This document shows positions 32,793 to 41,503 of a stretch of DNA of 64,000 nt, piece by piece. The notes under the pieces are model-generated. The model did not search any database. It saw only the letters and a program-made list of their open reading frames with translations, and was not told the origin of the DNA. This DNA comes from Candidatus Kaistia colombiensis (GTDB taxonomy: Bacteria > Pseudomonadota > Alphaproteobacteria > Rhizobiales > Kaistiaceae), in the NCBI GenBank assembly GCA_029203105.1, contig CP119318.1, positions 506,001-570,000 of the forward strand, read 5' to 3'. The translations under genes were made by a program, and so were the position numbers. Position 1 is the stretch's first letter; each line of letters starts with the position of its first letter.

Positions 32793-33908
32793 TCAGTTCC
32801 GCGGCGCGCCCTTCAGCATGTCGGTGGCGTCGTTGGCGCCGCCAGCGAGCTTCTGGAGCGGGATGACCGTCGGCACGGTGGCACCCGCCAGCGCGGCAAG
32901 ATCGAAGCAGGTGAAATTCAGGCTCCGATAGTCGCGCACGAAGAACAGCTTGCGATCGAGGTCGGACAGGCTTGTCCAGCAGGTGAACTCCGTCGCATAG
33001 GGCTCGGAGCCGCTCGACTCGAGGCCCTTCACCTCCATGTGGCCGCCGCCGGCCTCCGGGTAGTCGATGGTGGCGCCGCGCGGCCGGTCGAAATTGTTCA
33101 TGACATGAGCGAGCGTCTGGACGGCGAGGTCGGGCGAGGCGGCCTTTTCCGTGAACTGCGCGTAATAGGCGGCGCGCACGAAGCGGCCGACCGAGGTGTT
33201 GGAGCTGGGCAGCCCGGCCGTCGCAATGCCGGAATCGGGCTGGACGGCCTTGTAGCTGCCGAAGGTCGCGCTCGGCTTATCGACGTTCGAGAGGAAGGTG
33301 TAGTTGTCGAGATTGGTCAGGTGCCAGTCGAACTTCGGCCCGTTTGTCATCACGCCGACCGGATTGTCGTAGACGGTCATCAGGCCATGGTCGAATTCGA
33401 TCACGGCGGCGGCACCCGAGGCGTCATGGACGACGTAGTGGAACGGCGATTCGACCCCGCCCAGCAGACCCAGCGGCTGAAGCATGACGGGTTGATCGGC
33501 GAGCGCGGCCTTGACCTCCGCCACAGAGGCGAACTGGCCGAGGGCCCAGGCGCCGAGATCGGACGCGGAGAGCACAGCCTGCGTGACGTCGAAGGCCTTC
33601 TGCTTGCCGCCCGCAGCCGGGTAGGACAACAGGCTGAAAGTCAGGCCCTGGTCGTTGAGGCCTTCGAGGACCTTGAGATCGGCGATGGTCGTCGGCGCCG
33701 CGGCCGTCGGCATCCGGTCCGGCATGGTGACGGCGAGGACCGCGTAGCGCGCGCTGAACTTCAGCGACGGATGGTCGGGAATCTCGGAGGTGGTCTCGAA
33801 GCCGGCCGGGAAATGGACGATCTGATAGGGCAGATCCATGGTGAGTTCGAGCGTCCGGCCGAAATAGGCGTTACCAGCCGCGTCCTTGTATCCGAGCGAC
33901 GTGCACAT
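32793..33908 (-). CDS. Choloylglycine hydrolase-like Ntn hydrolase (linear amide C-N hydrolase)
   Basis: The 371-residue protein begins MCTSLGYKDAAGNAYFGRTL. After removal of Met, Cys2 would be the N-terminal nucleophile, and Arg18 matches the family's substrate-pocket arginine. Later motifs include FHYVVHDASGAAAVIEFDHG, VYDNPVGVMTNGPKFDWHLT-type segments and NFDRPRG. The family includes penicillin V acylases, bile-salt hydrolases and acyl-homoserine-lactone acylases. There is no signal peptide, so Cys2 is exposed directly by Met removal. Confidence 0.92.
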   Translation of the reverse strand: MCTSLGYKDAAGNAYFGRTLELTMDLPYQIVHFPAGFETTSEIPDHPSLKFSARYAVLAVTMPDRMPTAAAPTTIADLKVLEGLNDQGLTFSLLSYPAAGGKQKAFDVTQAVLSASDLGAWALGQFASVAEVKAALADQPVMLQPLGLLGGVESPFHYVVHDASGAAAVIEFDHGLMTVYDNPVGVMTNGPKFDWHLTNLDNYTFLSNVDKPSATFGSYKAVQPDSGIATAGLPSSNTSVGRFVRAAYYAQFTEKAASPDLAVQTLAHVMNNFDRPRGATIDYPEAGGGHMEVKGLESSGSEPYATEFTCWTSLSDLDRKLFFVRDYRSLNFTCFDLAALAGATVPTVIPLQKLAGGANDATDMLKGAPRN

Positions 33909-34909
33909 TCAGATCTCTACTCCTTGGTTGGATGGTGGGTTTCGGCCCGACCCGGCCGTTGAGGAAGTCTCGCCGCTAGCGGCATAGCTTCCATGGTTCA
34001 ATGAATTGTGACGGATCCGCCAGATGGTTCGGACATTTTCGGGCCCCGGCCGGTCGCCGCGCCAGGGTCTCGACCGAGCACTTGCCATCATTCGTCAGGA
34101 GGCTCGCCGGATCCAAGCGGGCACCGTGAGTCAGGCGGATCCCCGAATGCGGGATCCCGGCCGCCGGCAGGCATCGGCGAAGCCGAAATGCACCGCCTCC
34201 CGCTCCCGGCACGACCGGCGAGATCCCGAAGCGCACAGCCGCCGTCCCCCTGTCGCCTGAGCCTGCCAGCCCCCCAGCGAGTGGAGCCGAACCTGAACCC
34301 GCGAATGGATAGTTGAAGCAATCCGTCGCCACAACTAGAAAAGCGGCCGATTGAAGGGCGAAACTAGGGTGGTGAAGCGGCGCAACGGGCGTCTGATTCT
34401 GATCATGCTTTGCTCTCGGGCGGCATGTACGATGGGGCTCTTCTGATCGCATACGGAAACCTGAATGCTCGGCCAGGGCTCAGCGAACCCGTCTCCAGAC
34501 TTCCTCCACGCCGAGGCGTGGGCGGAGGCGCATGAGTTGATCGATAGACAGCTTTCACCCTTGGGGCTGCGAGCCATGGAGCCGCCGGCCTTGCCGTCCC
34601 GGTCGTGATCATCACGGCGCGCGGCGCGGTCGACGAGCGCATCGCGGGCCTGGACGCGGGCGCCGACGCACTATCTGGTGAAACCGTTCAACCACTATGA
34701 ACTGCTGGCAAGCTGCCGGGCGCTTCTGGGCCGCCATCGCCATGGCCGTCACGGCCGCGATCGGCGCCGTCTTCGGTACGGTTGTTTGATCGCCCTCTGC
34801 CGCGACGGAAAGCCGCCGCCCCGAATGCCATCTGGCTCGATACGGCCGTTTCGGATAGTCTTTGAGCGTGCGGCCGAGGCGGCATGGCAAAGCGGGATAT
34901 GGCCGACAC
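33909..34909. other. 1-kb region without an intact gene
   Basis: Several frames are open here because of high GC but none has a recognisable product or start. The only interpretable content is the response-regulator relic at 34581-34739. The rest shows no repeats, RNA gene or clear promoter. Confidence 0.7.
34581..34739 (+). pseudogene. Frameshifted response-regulator receiver-domain relic
   Basis: One frame reads AAGLAVPVVIITARGAVDER, IAGLDAGAD and, after a single extra base near 34671, continues YLVKPFNHYELLASCRALLGR. Joined, this is beta4-alpha4-beta5-alpha5 of an OmpR-type receiver domain, including the T of ITAR and the conserved Lys-Pro of VKPF. The phospho-acceptor half and the DNA-binding domain are missing. 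Confidence 0.8.
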
Positions 34910-35476
34910 ATGAACAGGAAGCGGATTCTGATGATCGGCGGCGCCGTGCTGGCCGTGCCGCTGGCCTTCGGCATTTATCTCGCCGTCCTGCTCATCACAG
35001 GCAATTTCCATACGGTGATCGCAGGCGAGCTCTATCGCTCGGGTCAGCCGACGCCGGCGGCGCTCGCCAGTTATGTCCACAATTTCGGCATCAAGACCGT
35101 CGTCAACCTGCGCGGCGCCAATGAATCCGCCAGCTGGTATCGCGCCGAAATCGACGAGGCCCGCAAGCTCGGCGTGGCGCACGAGGACTTCCGCATGTCC
35201 TCACGTACCGAGCTGACGCAGGCCGAGGCCGAAACCCTGATCAACCTGTTCAAGACGGCGCAGAAGCCGATCCTGGTGCATTGCACTGATGGCAGCGACC
35301 GCACCGGACTGGCGTCGGCGCTCTATGTCGCCGCCGTCGCCAAGCTGGGCGAGGAAGCGGCCGAGGACCAGATCTCGTTCCGCTACGGGCATGTCGCGCT
35401 GCCGCTCAGCCCGACCTGGCCGATGGACATGACCTTCGAGGCGCTGGAACCCTGGCTTGGATTCCACGATTCATGA
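34910..35476 (+). CDS. Membrane-anchored tyrosine/dual-specificity phosphatase family protein
   Basis: The 188-residue protein has an N-terminal membrane segment (residues 6-30) and a phosphatase domain with YRSGQPTP, IKTVVNLRGA and the C-x5-R active site HCTDGSDRTG (Cys125, Arg131). The orientation suggests a periplasmic catalytic domain unless the anchor is a reverse-signal type. Proteins of this kind dephosphorylate Tyr or lipid phosphates. Its stop overlaps the next gene's start (ATGA), coupling it to the porin-like mini-protein. Confidence 0.9.
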   Translation: MNRKRILMIGGAVLAVPLAFGIYLAVLLITGNFHTVIAGELYRSGQPTPAALASYVHNFGIKTVVNLRGANESASWYRAEIDEARKLGVAHEDFRMSSRTELTQAEAETLINLFKTAQKPILVHCTDGSDRTGLASALYVAAVAKLGEEAAEDQISFRYGHVALPLSPTWPMDMTFEALEPWLGFHDS

Positions 35477-35814
35477 ACCGCTTGGTCTCGGACAGCGTCG
35501 GCACGCGACACGCGCGGGTAGCCGGCGCGCTTATCGCCGCGCTCGGCCTGGTCCCGGCCGCGACACCCGCCTTGGCCGACATCTGGCAACTTCCGCCGCC
35601 GCCGTCGCATGCCAGCGCCGAATCAAGCACCGCCTCGACCCACGGATCGCGGCCGTCACAGCCGACCGCCGCGGAACCGTCGGCGGACGACCCGCATTAC
35701 GCCAGAATATGCGACGCCTTCGGCGAAGGTTTCACCTATTCGCCGGGGACGGGAACCTGCATCAAGATCGGCGGCTACGTGAAATTCGGTACCGCCTTCG
35801 GGGGACGGCATTGA
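35473..35814 (+). CDS. Secreted mini-protein with porin N-terminal signature
   Basis: The 113-residue protein has a signal peptide ending near ALA-D at about residue 36, a Ser/Pro-rich linker, and YARICDAFGEGFTYSPGTGT then CIKIGGYVKFGTAFG. The C-x-A-[YF]-G-x-G-F-x-Y-x-P-G-T-x-T-C-[LI]-[RK]-[IV]-G-G-Y pattern is the start of rhizobial Porin_2 barrels, but the barrel (over 300 residues) is absent. It could be a natural short family member or a decayed porin. Coupled translation with the phosphatase suggests it is real. Confidence 0.75.
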   Translation: MNRLVSDSVGTRHARVAGALIAALGLVPAATPALADIWQLPPPPSHASAESSTASTHGSRPSQPTAAEPSADDPHYARICDAFGEGFTYSPGTGTCIKIGGYVKFGTAFGGRH

Positions 35815-35881
35815 GCGCCCTCCGGGCAGGGACGAAGGCCGGCCGACAGGAATAGACTGGCGAAAACCGGGCGCGGCATCG

Positions 35882-36976
35882 ATGATCCCCGCTCCGGCGA
35901 TTGGCCAGTCGCCCTGGCTCCCCACAGACGACGAACAGGCACGGCAGATGGCGTCCGCAAAACCTCCTCCTCAATCCCTGACCGGCGCGCCGCACCACCT
36001 GACGATCGAGCAGGCGATCGACCATGCCGAGCCGGGGCGCGGCCGGCTGGCCGACGCGCCGGCCGACATCCCCGCGCGTGGCTGGAAGGACATCTTGTGG
36101 CGGGTCTGGGAAAGCTCGCTCGAGGATCGCGTCCTGACGGTCGCCGGCGGCATGGCCTTCTTCTGTCTCTTGGCCATCTTTCCGGGCCTCTCCGCGCTGG
36201 TAACGCTTTATGGCCTGGTGGCCGACAATTCGACCATCACCAGCCATCTCTCGGGCCTTGCCTTCGTGCTTCCGGCAGGCGCCTTCGAGTTGATCTCCGA
36301 CCAGATCAACCTCGCGGTCAAGGCGTCGAGCGGGGCGCTGAGCTTCAGCTTCGCCCTCTCCTTCTTGTTCTCGCTCTGGAGCGCCAATGCCGGCATCAAG
36401 GCGACGATCGACGGCCTCAACGTCGCCTATGGCGAGCGGGAGCGGCGCAGCGTCATCGCGCTCAACGTCGAATCGCTGATCTTCACCCTGCTGGCGATCG
36501 TTGCCGGCATCGGCGCCATCGCCTTCATCATCGCGGTGCCGATCGCCATGCGCTTTCTCGACATCGGCCGTTCGTCCGAAGTCTGGATCAATGTCTTGCG
36601 CTGGCCGGTCCTCGGCTTCTTCGTCTGGGCGGCGCTGGCCATCCTCTACCGGTTCGGCCCCTGCCGCGAGCAGCCGAAATGGCGCTGGGTGACCTGGGGC
36701 AGCAGCGTCGCCGCGGCGCTCTGGATCCTGACCTCGATCAGCTTTTCCTGGTATGTCTCGAGCTTCGGCAGCTATGACCGCAACTACGGCGCGCTGGGCG
36801 CCATCATCGGCTTCATGACCTGGATCTGGCTTTCAGCGACGGTCATCCTGCTCGGCGCCGAACTCAATGCCGAGATGGAGCACCAGACGGCGCGCGATTC
36901 GACCGTGGGCCGGGCAAAGCCGCTCGGCAAGCGCGGCGCCGCGATGGCCGATTCGATCGGCAAGGCACAGGACTGA
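35882..36976 (+). CDS. YihY/BrkB family membrane protein
   Basis: The 364-residue protein has a hydrophilic N-terminus of about 80 residues and six membrane segments. RVLTVAGGMAFFCLLAIFPG, LWSANAGIKATIDGLNVAYG and NYGALGAIIGFMTWIWLSAT are the conserved YihY motifs. The family was once mis-named RNase BN. Its transport role is undefined. An in-frame ATG at 35948 is an alternative start. Confidence 0.9.
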   Translation: MIPAPAIGQSPWLPTDDEQARQMASAKPPPQSLTGAPHHLTIEQAIDHAEPGRGRLADAPADIPARGWKDILWRVWESSLEDRVLTVAGGMAFFCLLAIFPGLSALVTLYGLVADNSTITSHLSGLAFVLPAGAFELISDQINLAVKASSGALSFSFALSFLFSLWSANAGIKATIDGLNVAYGERERRSVIALNVESLIFTLLAIVAGIGAIAFIIAVPIAMRFLDIGRSSEVWINVLRWPVLGFFVWAALAILYRFGPCREQPKWRWVTWGSSVAAALWILTSISFSWYVSSFGSYDRNYGALGAIIGFMTWIWLSATVILLGAELNAEMEHQTARDSTVGRAKPLGKRGAAMADSIGKAQD

Positions 36977-37178
36977 GCCCACCGCCGCCCGACCCGGCGA
37001 CGGGCGTCAGCGGGTCGGGCTCGGGCGGATCTTGCCGGGGTCGTGCAACCAACGGCGATGTCCGCGCATTGGCAGACAATCCCGGGCGCCTCTGGCACCC
37101 GTCGCCCTCAGGCACTCGGCCGGTGCGCCGAGGGGTTCGTGCCGTCCGCTCCTGGTTGCCGCAAAGCGAGTTCCGCCG

Positions 37179-38276
37179 ATGGCCGATCCCTTGACAGCCG
37201 AGATCCCGAACACGGAAACCGTGCCGCTGGATACACCGGATCAGGCGGGCGAGAAGGGGCCCTTTCGCTCCGATCCGCGGCTGCTGGTCCAGACCTGCCT
37301 GCTGGTGCTGGCGGTGCTGACGGTCTGCTACTTCGCCTCCGACATCATCCTGCCGATCGTCCTTGCCATCGTCCTCAAGCTGCTGTTCCAGCCGGCGATG
37401 CGGCTCTTGGAGCAATTGCATGTTCCCAGGACCCTGGCGGCGCTGTTGCTGATCCTCACCGTGTTCAGCGTCATCGTCGGCGTCGGTGCGGCGCTGTCCG
37501 GCCCGGCGACCGCCTGGGGCGAGAAATTGCCGGGCGGCGTCCAGCGGCTGGAGGAGCGGCTGAAGTTCCTGAGCCAGCCGATCGGCGCGCTGCAGAAGTT
37601 CCTGCACCAGTTCGACGGCGCCACGGTGGGCGGCGGCGGCCCGACACTCGCCGAAACGCTGATGAAGGGCACGCAGCATTTTGCCAGCGGCTTCTTCGAG
37701 ACGATCCTGATCCTGTTCTTCCTGCTCGTCTCGGGCGACACGTTCCTGCGCCGGATGGTCGAGATCGTGCCGAGCTTCAGCGACAAGCGCCGCGTCGTCG
37801 ATCTGTCGCAGCAGATCGAGGAAAACGTCTCCGCCTATCTGGTGACGATCACGCTGATGAACGGGGCGGTCGGCGTCGCGACGGGGATCGCGATGTGGGC
37901 GTCCGGCCTTGGTGACCCCGTCCTCTGGGGCACCGTCGCCTTCCTGCTCAACTATGTCCCGATCATGGGGCCCTTGGTCGGCGTCGGCCTGTTCCTGCTG
38001 GCTGGGCTCTTGACCATCGATCCGCTCTGGCAGGCTCTACTGCCGGCCGGGCTCTATCTGGGGATCCACATCGTCGAGGGCGAGGCGATCACGCCGATGC
38101 TGCTGGCACGGCGCTTCACGCTCAACCCGGTGCTGGTGATCATCTCGCTGATCTTCTGGTTCTGGATGTGGGGCGTGCCGGGCGCCGTCCTCGCCGTGCC
38201 GATGCTCGCCATGGCGAAGATCATCTGCGACGGGGTCCGGTCGCTCAATGCCGTCGGGCATTTTCTGGAAGGCTAG
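37179..38276 (+). CDS. AI-2E/PerM family transporter
   Basis: The 365-residue protein from MADPLTAEIPNTETVPLDTP has eight or so membrane segments, a long amphipathic middle domain (about 110-170), and the signature GTVAFLLNYVPIMGPLVGV with the later P-x-x-L-A-x-R-x-x-L-N-P-V (TPMLLARRFTLNPVL) motif of the AI-2E exporter/PerM family. Members export small molecules or exchange Na+/H+. The substrate is unknown. The stop codon lies inside the arm of the hairpin at 38273-38315. Confidence 0.92.
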   Translation: MADPLTAEIPNTETVPLDTPDQAGEKGPFRSDPRLLVQTCLLVLAVLTVCYFASDIILPIVLAIVLKLLFQPAMRLLEQLHVPRTLAALLLILTVFSVIVGVGAALSGPATAWGEKLPGGVQRLEERLKFLSQPIGALQKFLHQFDGATVGGGGPTLAETLMKGTQHFASGFFETILILFFLLVSGDTFLRRMVEIVPSFSDKRRVVDLSQQIEENVSAYLVTITLMNGAVGVATGIAMWASGLGDPVLWGTVAFLLNYVPIMGPLVGVGLFLLAGLLTIDPLWQALLPAGLYLGIHIVEGEAITPMLLARRFTLNPVLVIISLIFWFWMWGVPGAVLAVPMLAMAKIICDGVRSLNAVGHFLEG

Positions 38277-38315
38277 AGTCGTTCCGTGTTTCATGGAAAC
38301 ACGGAACGACTCTAG
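38273..38315. terminator. Perfect 20-bp-arm hairpin after the AI-2E gene
   Basis: The arms CTAGAGTCGTTCCGTGTTTC and its exact reverse complement are separated by ATG only. It begins at the gene's TAG. There is no U-run, so it may stabilise the mRNA end or be a Rho-independent element of weak type. It is followed immediately by the 58-bp dispersed repeat. Confidence 0.6.
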
Positions 38316-38373
38316 CTCCTTGTTTGATCGCGCTTTCTTCACGCGAACCGGTATCCACTTCGCTCGAAAACGC
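38316..38373 (+). repeat. 58-bp dispersed intergenic repeat, copy 1
   Basis: Forty-nine of 58 bases match the reverse complement of 55343-55400, with the core CGCGCTTTCTTCACGCGA identical. It lies between convergent genes. Such short mosaic repeats are frequent in Hyphomicrobiales intergenic regions. Confidence 0.8.
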
Positions 38374-38400
38374 TCTGGGCGCACGAACCAGGCAAAGAAA

Positions 38401-38424
38401 AACCGGCGCCAACTGGCGCCGGTT
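38401..38424 (-). terminator. Rho-independent terminator for the secreted protein gene
   Basis: AACCGGCGCCA and TGGCGCCGGTT form an 11-bp stem with a two-base centre (effective loop of four or more). On the minus strand the stem is followed by TTTCTTTGCC. It is 31 bp past the stop of the gene at 38456-38863. Confidence 0.8.
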
Positions 38425-38455
38425 CGAAACGGTCACGGCAGGCTGCTGCGCCGGA

Positions 38456-38863
38456 CTATTTGCACTGCGCGTTGATCGTGCCGGCGACGGCCACCGCGCT
38501 GCCGAGGCCCGCGCTCGACAACACCATGCGGACCGACGAACCCTCGACCAGCGTGGCATAACCGGACGGCATGCCGACTTCACCCTTGGTGCCGTTCGAG
38601 CGGGTGTATTCGAGCACGACCGAAGCCTTGGGCGGAACGCCCGCGATCGAGACTCGCCAGACGCGATCCTGGCTTCCCTCGGCGATCGTCTTGGCGCCGG
38701 CGCCCTTGAGCTCCCAGCGCGACTGCTTGCAGGAAGCGTCCCGCACCTTGGCAGGAGCCTCGGCAGGGGCCGCGGTCTTCGACTTGGCGAAGCTCTCGCC
38801 GGCGGAGAAGGCCGCGACGACCGAGACGGCGGCCAGAGCCAACGGAAGTGCGAAGCGGTTCAT
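38456..38863 (-). CDS. Secreted hypothetical protein
   Basis: The 135-residue protein has a signal peptide (MNRFALPLALAAVSVVAAFS ... SFA) and a mature domain with two cysteines (SCKQSRWELKG, GTINAQCK) that could pair, and beta-rich segments (RVWRVSIAGVPPKASVVLEY). No family is recognised. It has its own terminator and is probably monocistronic and periplasmic. Confidence 0.8.
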   Translation of the reverse strand: MNRFALPLALAAVSVVAAFSAGESFAKSKTAAPAEAPAKVRDASCKQSRWELKGAGAKTIAEGSQDRVWRVSIAGVPPKASVVLEYTRSNGTKGEVGMPSGYATLVEGSSVRMVLSSAGLGSAVAVAGTINAQCK

Positions 38864-38985
38864 TCTGTGTCCTCGTCGAAATGATCGGCATAGCTACCAA
38901 GCCGCGACGGCAGGCGGCAAGCCCGCACGGCGACGCGACACCGATTTATGCGAGGGTGTGGCCGCCGGATCGCGCCGCTGCCGCT

Positions 38986-40290
38986 TCAGCGCGGCTGCGG
39001 CGGCATTTCCTGGTAGCCGCCATAGTTCGACGCGGCTTCATAGGGCGCTTCCGACGGCGCGGCCTTGGCCGGGGCGACGGATGCCGTTGGGGTCTGGTCG
39101 ACGAACTCGACATCGACGCCGACCTTGACCAGCTTCACCAGTTCCTGCGCGTCCCAATTGGTGAGGCGCAGGCAGCCATGGCTGTTGGTCTTGTCGATTT
39201 TGCTCGGTTCAGGCGAACCGTGAATGCCATAGGTCGGCTTGTCGAGGCCGATCCAGACCGTGCCGACCGGATTGTTGGGCCCGGAGGCGAGCTTGAGCGG
39301 CTTGGTGTTGTTGCCCTGCTGGAAATTGACCTTCGGCCGGTACCAGTATTCCGGATTCTCGGCCACCGCCTTGACGGCATGGATGCCGGACGGCGACGGC
39401 AGGTCGGCGCTGCCGATCGTCGCCGGATAGGCGACCACAACATCCCAGCTCTCGTTATAGCCGAGCAATTGCCGCGTGCTGGCATCGGCGACCAGATGGG
39501 CCACCTTGGCCTTGGCGTTGGCCCCGACATCGGTGACCGTGATGATCGTGCCGGCCTGGTTGAAATCGGCATCCGGATTGAGATTGCGCAGGAAGTTCTC
39601 GTCCATGTGGAACTTCTCGGCCAGGAGCTCGGCCGGATCGCGATAGGCGAGCTTCGGCAGCTCGGCCATCTCGGCATAGTCCTTCGGCATCACCGGCACG
39701 AACGGCCCGGCGACGTCCTTGTCGCTGATAGCGTAGTCCATCAGCACGGGCCGGCCGGCCGCGGCCTGCAGGATGTCCCAGATATCCGGGCCGAGCCGGC
39801 CATTGGCCGGCAGATTGTGCATGCTCTGCAGCGCCGAGATCGCCTTGTTCAGATTGCCGCCCTGGCGGCCGTCGATGGCGCCCGGCGAGACATGCACCCG
39901 GTCGAGCAGGACCTGCAGCTTGAGCACCTGCGGATCGGGCTTGTCGCTCTTCACCGGATTGCCGGAGAGCGGCACCTCGTTGGCCTGGACGATGAACTCG
40001 GCCGAAAGCGGCGCGGTCGCCTTGCGGCGGACGGCGGGCGCGGCGACAGGCGGCGCCGCCGGTTCGGCAAAGCGCGGCGCCTCGGCCGGCGCATAGCGCG
40101 GCTCGGCATAGGCAGGCTCGGCATAAGCGGGTTCGGAATAATATCGTTCCGGCTGCGCCGCTTCCGGATAGGGCTCACGCCATTCTTCCGCATGAAGCGC
40201 GACGGTGCCGACCATCAGAACGGAGGAAACAAGCGCCACACGGACACAGGCGACGAACAAGGCAGGCTCTCCATGCCGGGAACGCGGCAA
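38986..40290 (-). CDS. L,D-transpeptidase (YkuD domain) with peptidoglycan-binding domain
   Basis: The 434-residue protein has a signal peptide (about 1-35), a repeat tract of YAEP units (50-70), a peptidoglycan-binding domain (about 117-175), a LysM-like LLAEKFHMDENFLRNLNPDA segment, and a YkuD domain (262-397) with GIHGSPEP and the catalytic SHGCLRL (His371, Cys373, Arg375). It would form 3-3 cross-links or attach proteins to peptidoglycan in the periplasm. The C-terminal tail is Pro/Ala-rich. Confidence 0.95.
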   Translation of the reverse strand: MPRSRHGEPALFVACVRVALVSSVLMVGTVALHAEEWREPYPEAAQPERYYSEPAYAEPAYAEPRYAPAEAPRFAEPAAPPVAAPAVRRKATAPLSAEFIVQANEVPLSGNPVKSDKPDPQVLKLQVLLDRVHVSPGAIDGRQGGNLNKAISALQSMHNLPANGRLGPDIWDILQAAAGRPVLMDYAISDKDVAGPFVPVMPKDYAEMAELPKLAYRDPAELLAEKFHMDENFLRNLNPDADFNQAGTIITVTDVGANAKAKVAHLVADASTRQLLGYNESWDVVVAYPATIGSADLPSPSGIHAVKAVAENPEYWYRPKVNFQQGNNTKPLKLASGPNNPVGTVWIGLDKPTYGIHGSPEPSKIDKTNSHGCLRLTNWDAQELVKLVKVGVDVEFVDQTPTASVAPAKAAPSEAPYEAASNYGGYQEMPPQPR

Positions 40291-40396
40291 AATGCACGGT
40301 CATCGACAGCAATTTACGCAGGTAGGGTTAACAATTCTTAACCGGAACGCCGTAATCCTTGCCGATCCCGCCCCTCCGCACCGCCGGTTTGCCGCC

Positions 40397-41020
40397 ATGA
40401 TGGACTACACAAGAAGACAAAGGGCCCTCGCCTATCTGCTCGCCGGCGTAGCCGGCTATGTCGACGCCATGGGCTTCCGCCATCTCGGCGGGGTGTTCGT
40501 TTCGTTCATGAGCGGCAACACGACAAGGCTCGGCGTCGATATCGGTTCGGCCGACTGGCCGAAGGCCGCCCAGATCATCGGCATCATCGTCCTGTTCGTC
40601 GCGGGCGCCGCCCTCGGCGCGCTGATCGGCCAGGATGGACGGCGCGAGCGCCGCGCCGCGATCCTCTGGACGGAGGCCGGGCTGCTCGCCATCGCCGCGA
40701 TTTCGGACAATTTTCCCCTCGCCATCATCGGCAGTATCGCCATGGCGCTTGCCATGGGCGTCGAGAATGCCGTGTTCCAGCGCAATGGCGCCCCCGGCAT
40801 TGGTCTCACCTATGTCACCGGCGCGCTGGTCAAGGTGGGCCAGCGCCTCGCGGTCGCCCTCCAGGGCGGCGACAAATGGGGATGGGTGGCGAGCCTGCTA
40901 CTGTGGGCGTCGCTCTGCCTCGGCGCGATCCTCGGCGCCTCCGTCTATGGCCTGATCGGTCTCGCCGGCCTCTGGGCGGCTTGCCTGGTGGTCGCGACGC
41001 TGGCGATCGTCGCGCGATAG
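40397..41020 (+). CDS. YoaK family (DUF1275) membrane protein
   Basis: The 207-residue protein starts MMDYTRRQRALAYLLAGVAG and has YVDAMGFRHLGGVFVSFMSG, NTTRLGVDI and AMALAMGVENAVFQRNGAPG, the DUF1275 signature, with six predicted membrane segments. Function unknown. The start is placed at the first of two adjacent ATGs where the domain begins. Confidence 0.92.
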   Translation: MMDYTRRQRALAYLLAGVAGYVDAMGFRHLGGVFVSFMSGNTTRLGVDIGSADWPKAAQIIGIIVLFVAGAALGALIGQDGRRERRAAILWTEAGLLAIAAISDNFPLAIIGSIAMALAMGVENAVFQRNGAPGIGLTYVTGALVKVGQRLAVALQGGDKWGWVASLLLWASLCLGAILGASVYGLIGLAGLWAACLVVATLAIVAR

Positions 41021-41252
41021 AGCGCCTCGGCGGCGCCTTACGGACGCGTCAGCGCGTAGTTCGCGTTCACGTCAAAGTCCATTGTGCGATGCAGCAAATG
41101 ATCTCGCATCGATGTTGCTCTGCATCCAGCGCAATGCTGGCATGAGTTTTTTCGCACTGCTCATCCGCCGAGAGTCCAACTAAATTCCAATCAACAAGAC
41201 GGCGACAGAGAAATCCGGCGCCACGACGAAGCGGCTGACAGGAAAGGAACCG

Positions 41253-41408
41253 ATGATGGCCATGAACCTCATGAACTCCTACAAGACCTGGCTCAAGTAT
41301 CGCGAGACCCGCAGCGAACTGTCGCGCCTCGACAGCCGCGAGCTCGCTGATCTGGGCATCAGCCGCCACGACATCAAGGCGATCGCCAAGCAGGCCGCCG
41401 GCTACTGA
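41253..41408 (+). CDS. DUF1127 family small protein
   Basis: The 51-residue protein reads MMAMNLMNSYKTWLKYRETR then SELSRLDSRELADLGISRHD and IKAIAKQAAGY. The L-x-x-L-[SD]-x-R-x-L-x-D-[IL]-G-[IL]-x-R pattern is DUF1127. AGGAAAGGAA precedes it. In Rhodobacter a DUF1127 protein (CcaF1) is an RNA-binding protein encoded with four homologous CcsR sRNAs, and the same arrangement of hairpins follows here, so the protein probably acts in stress-related RNA metabolism. Confidence 0.93.
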   Translation: MMAMNLMNSYKTWLKYRETRSELSRLDSRELADLGISRHDIKAIAKQAAGY

Positions 41409-41426
41409 GAATTTCACGGTTCGTCT

Positions 41427-41452
41427 GGGAACAAACCTCCTCCCTTGTTCCC
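41427..41452 (+). ncRNA. Cuckoo-type (CcsR-like) sRNA hairpin 1
   Basis: GGGAACAA and TTGTTCCC form a perfect 8-bp stem around the 10-nt loop ACCTCCTCCC. The loop carries the CCUCCUCCC anti-Shine-Dalgarno motif that defines the cuckoo RNA family. It starts 19 bp after the DUF1127 stop, so it is probably processed from the same transcript. Confidence 0.85.
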
Positions 41453-41460
41453 TGCGATTA

Positions 41461-41493
41461 GGTGCCCACAAACCTCCTCCCTTGTGCGGCACC
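41461..41493 (+). ncRNA. Cuckoo-type (CcsR-like) sRNA hairpin 2
   Basis: GGTGCCCACAA and TTGTGCGGCACC pair with one bulge around the same loop, ACCTCCTCCC. It follows hairpin 1 after 8 bp. The stem sequence differs from that of hairpin 1 while the loop is identical, which points to selection on the loop. Confidence 0.85.
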
Positions 41494-41503
41494 GTCAACT
41501 AGA

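Noticed and set aside
33976..34452. 158-residue minus-strand frame in the gene-poor region
   Set aside because: No start site, no domain, composition typical of non-coding GC-rich DNA.
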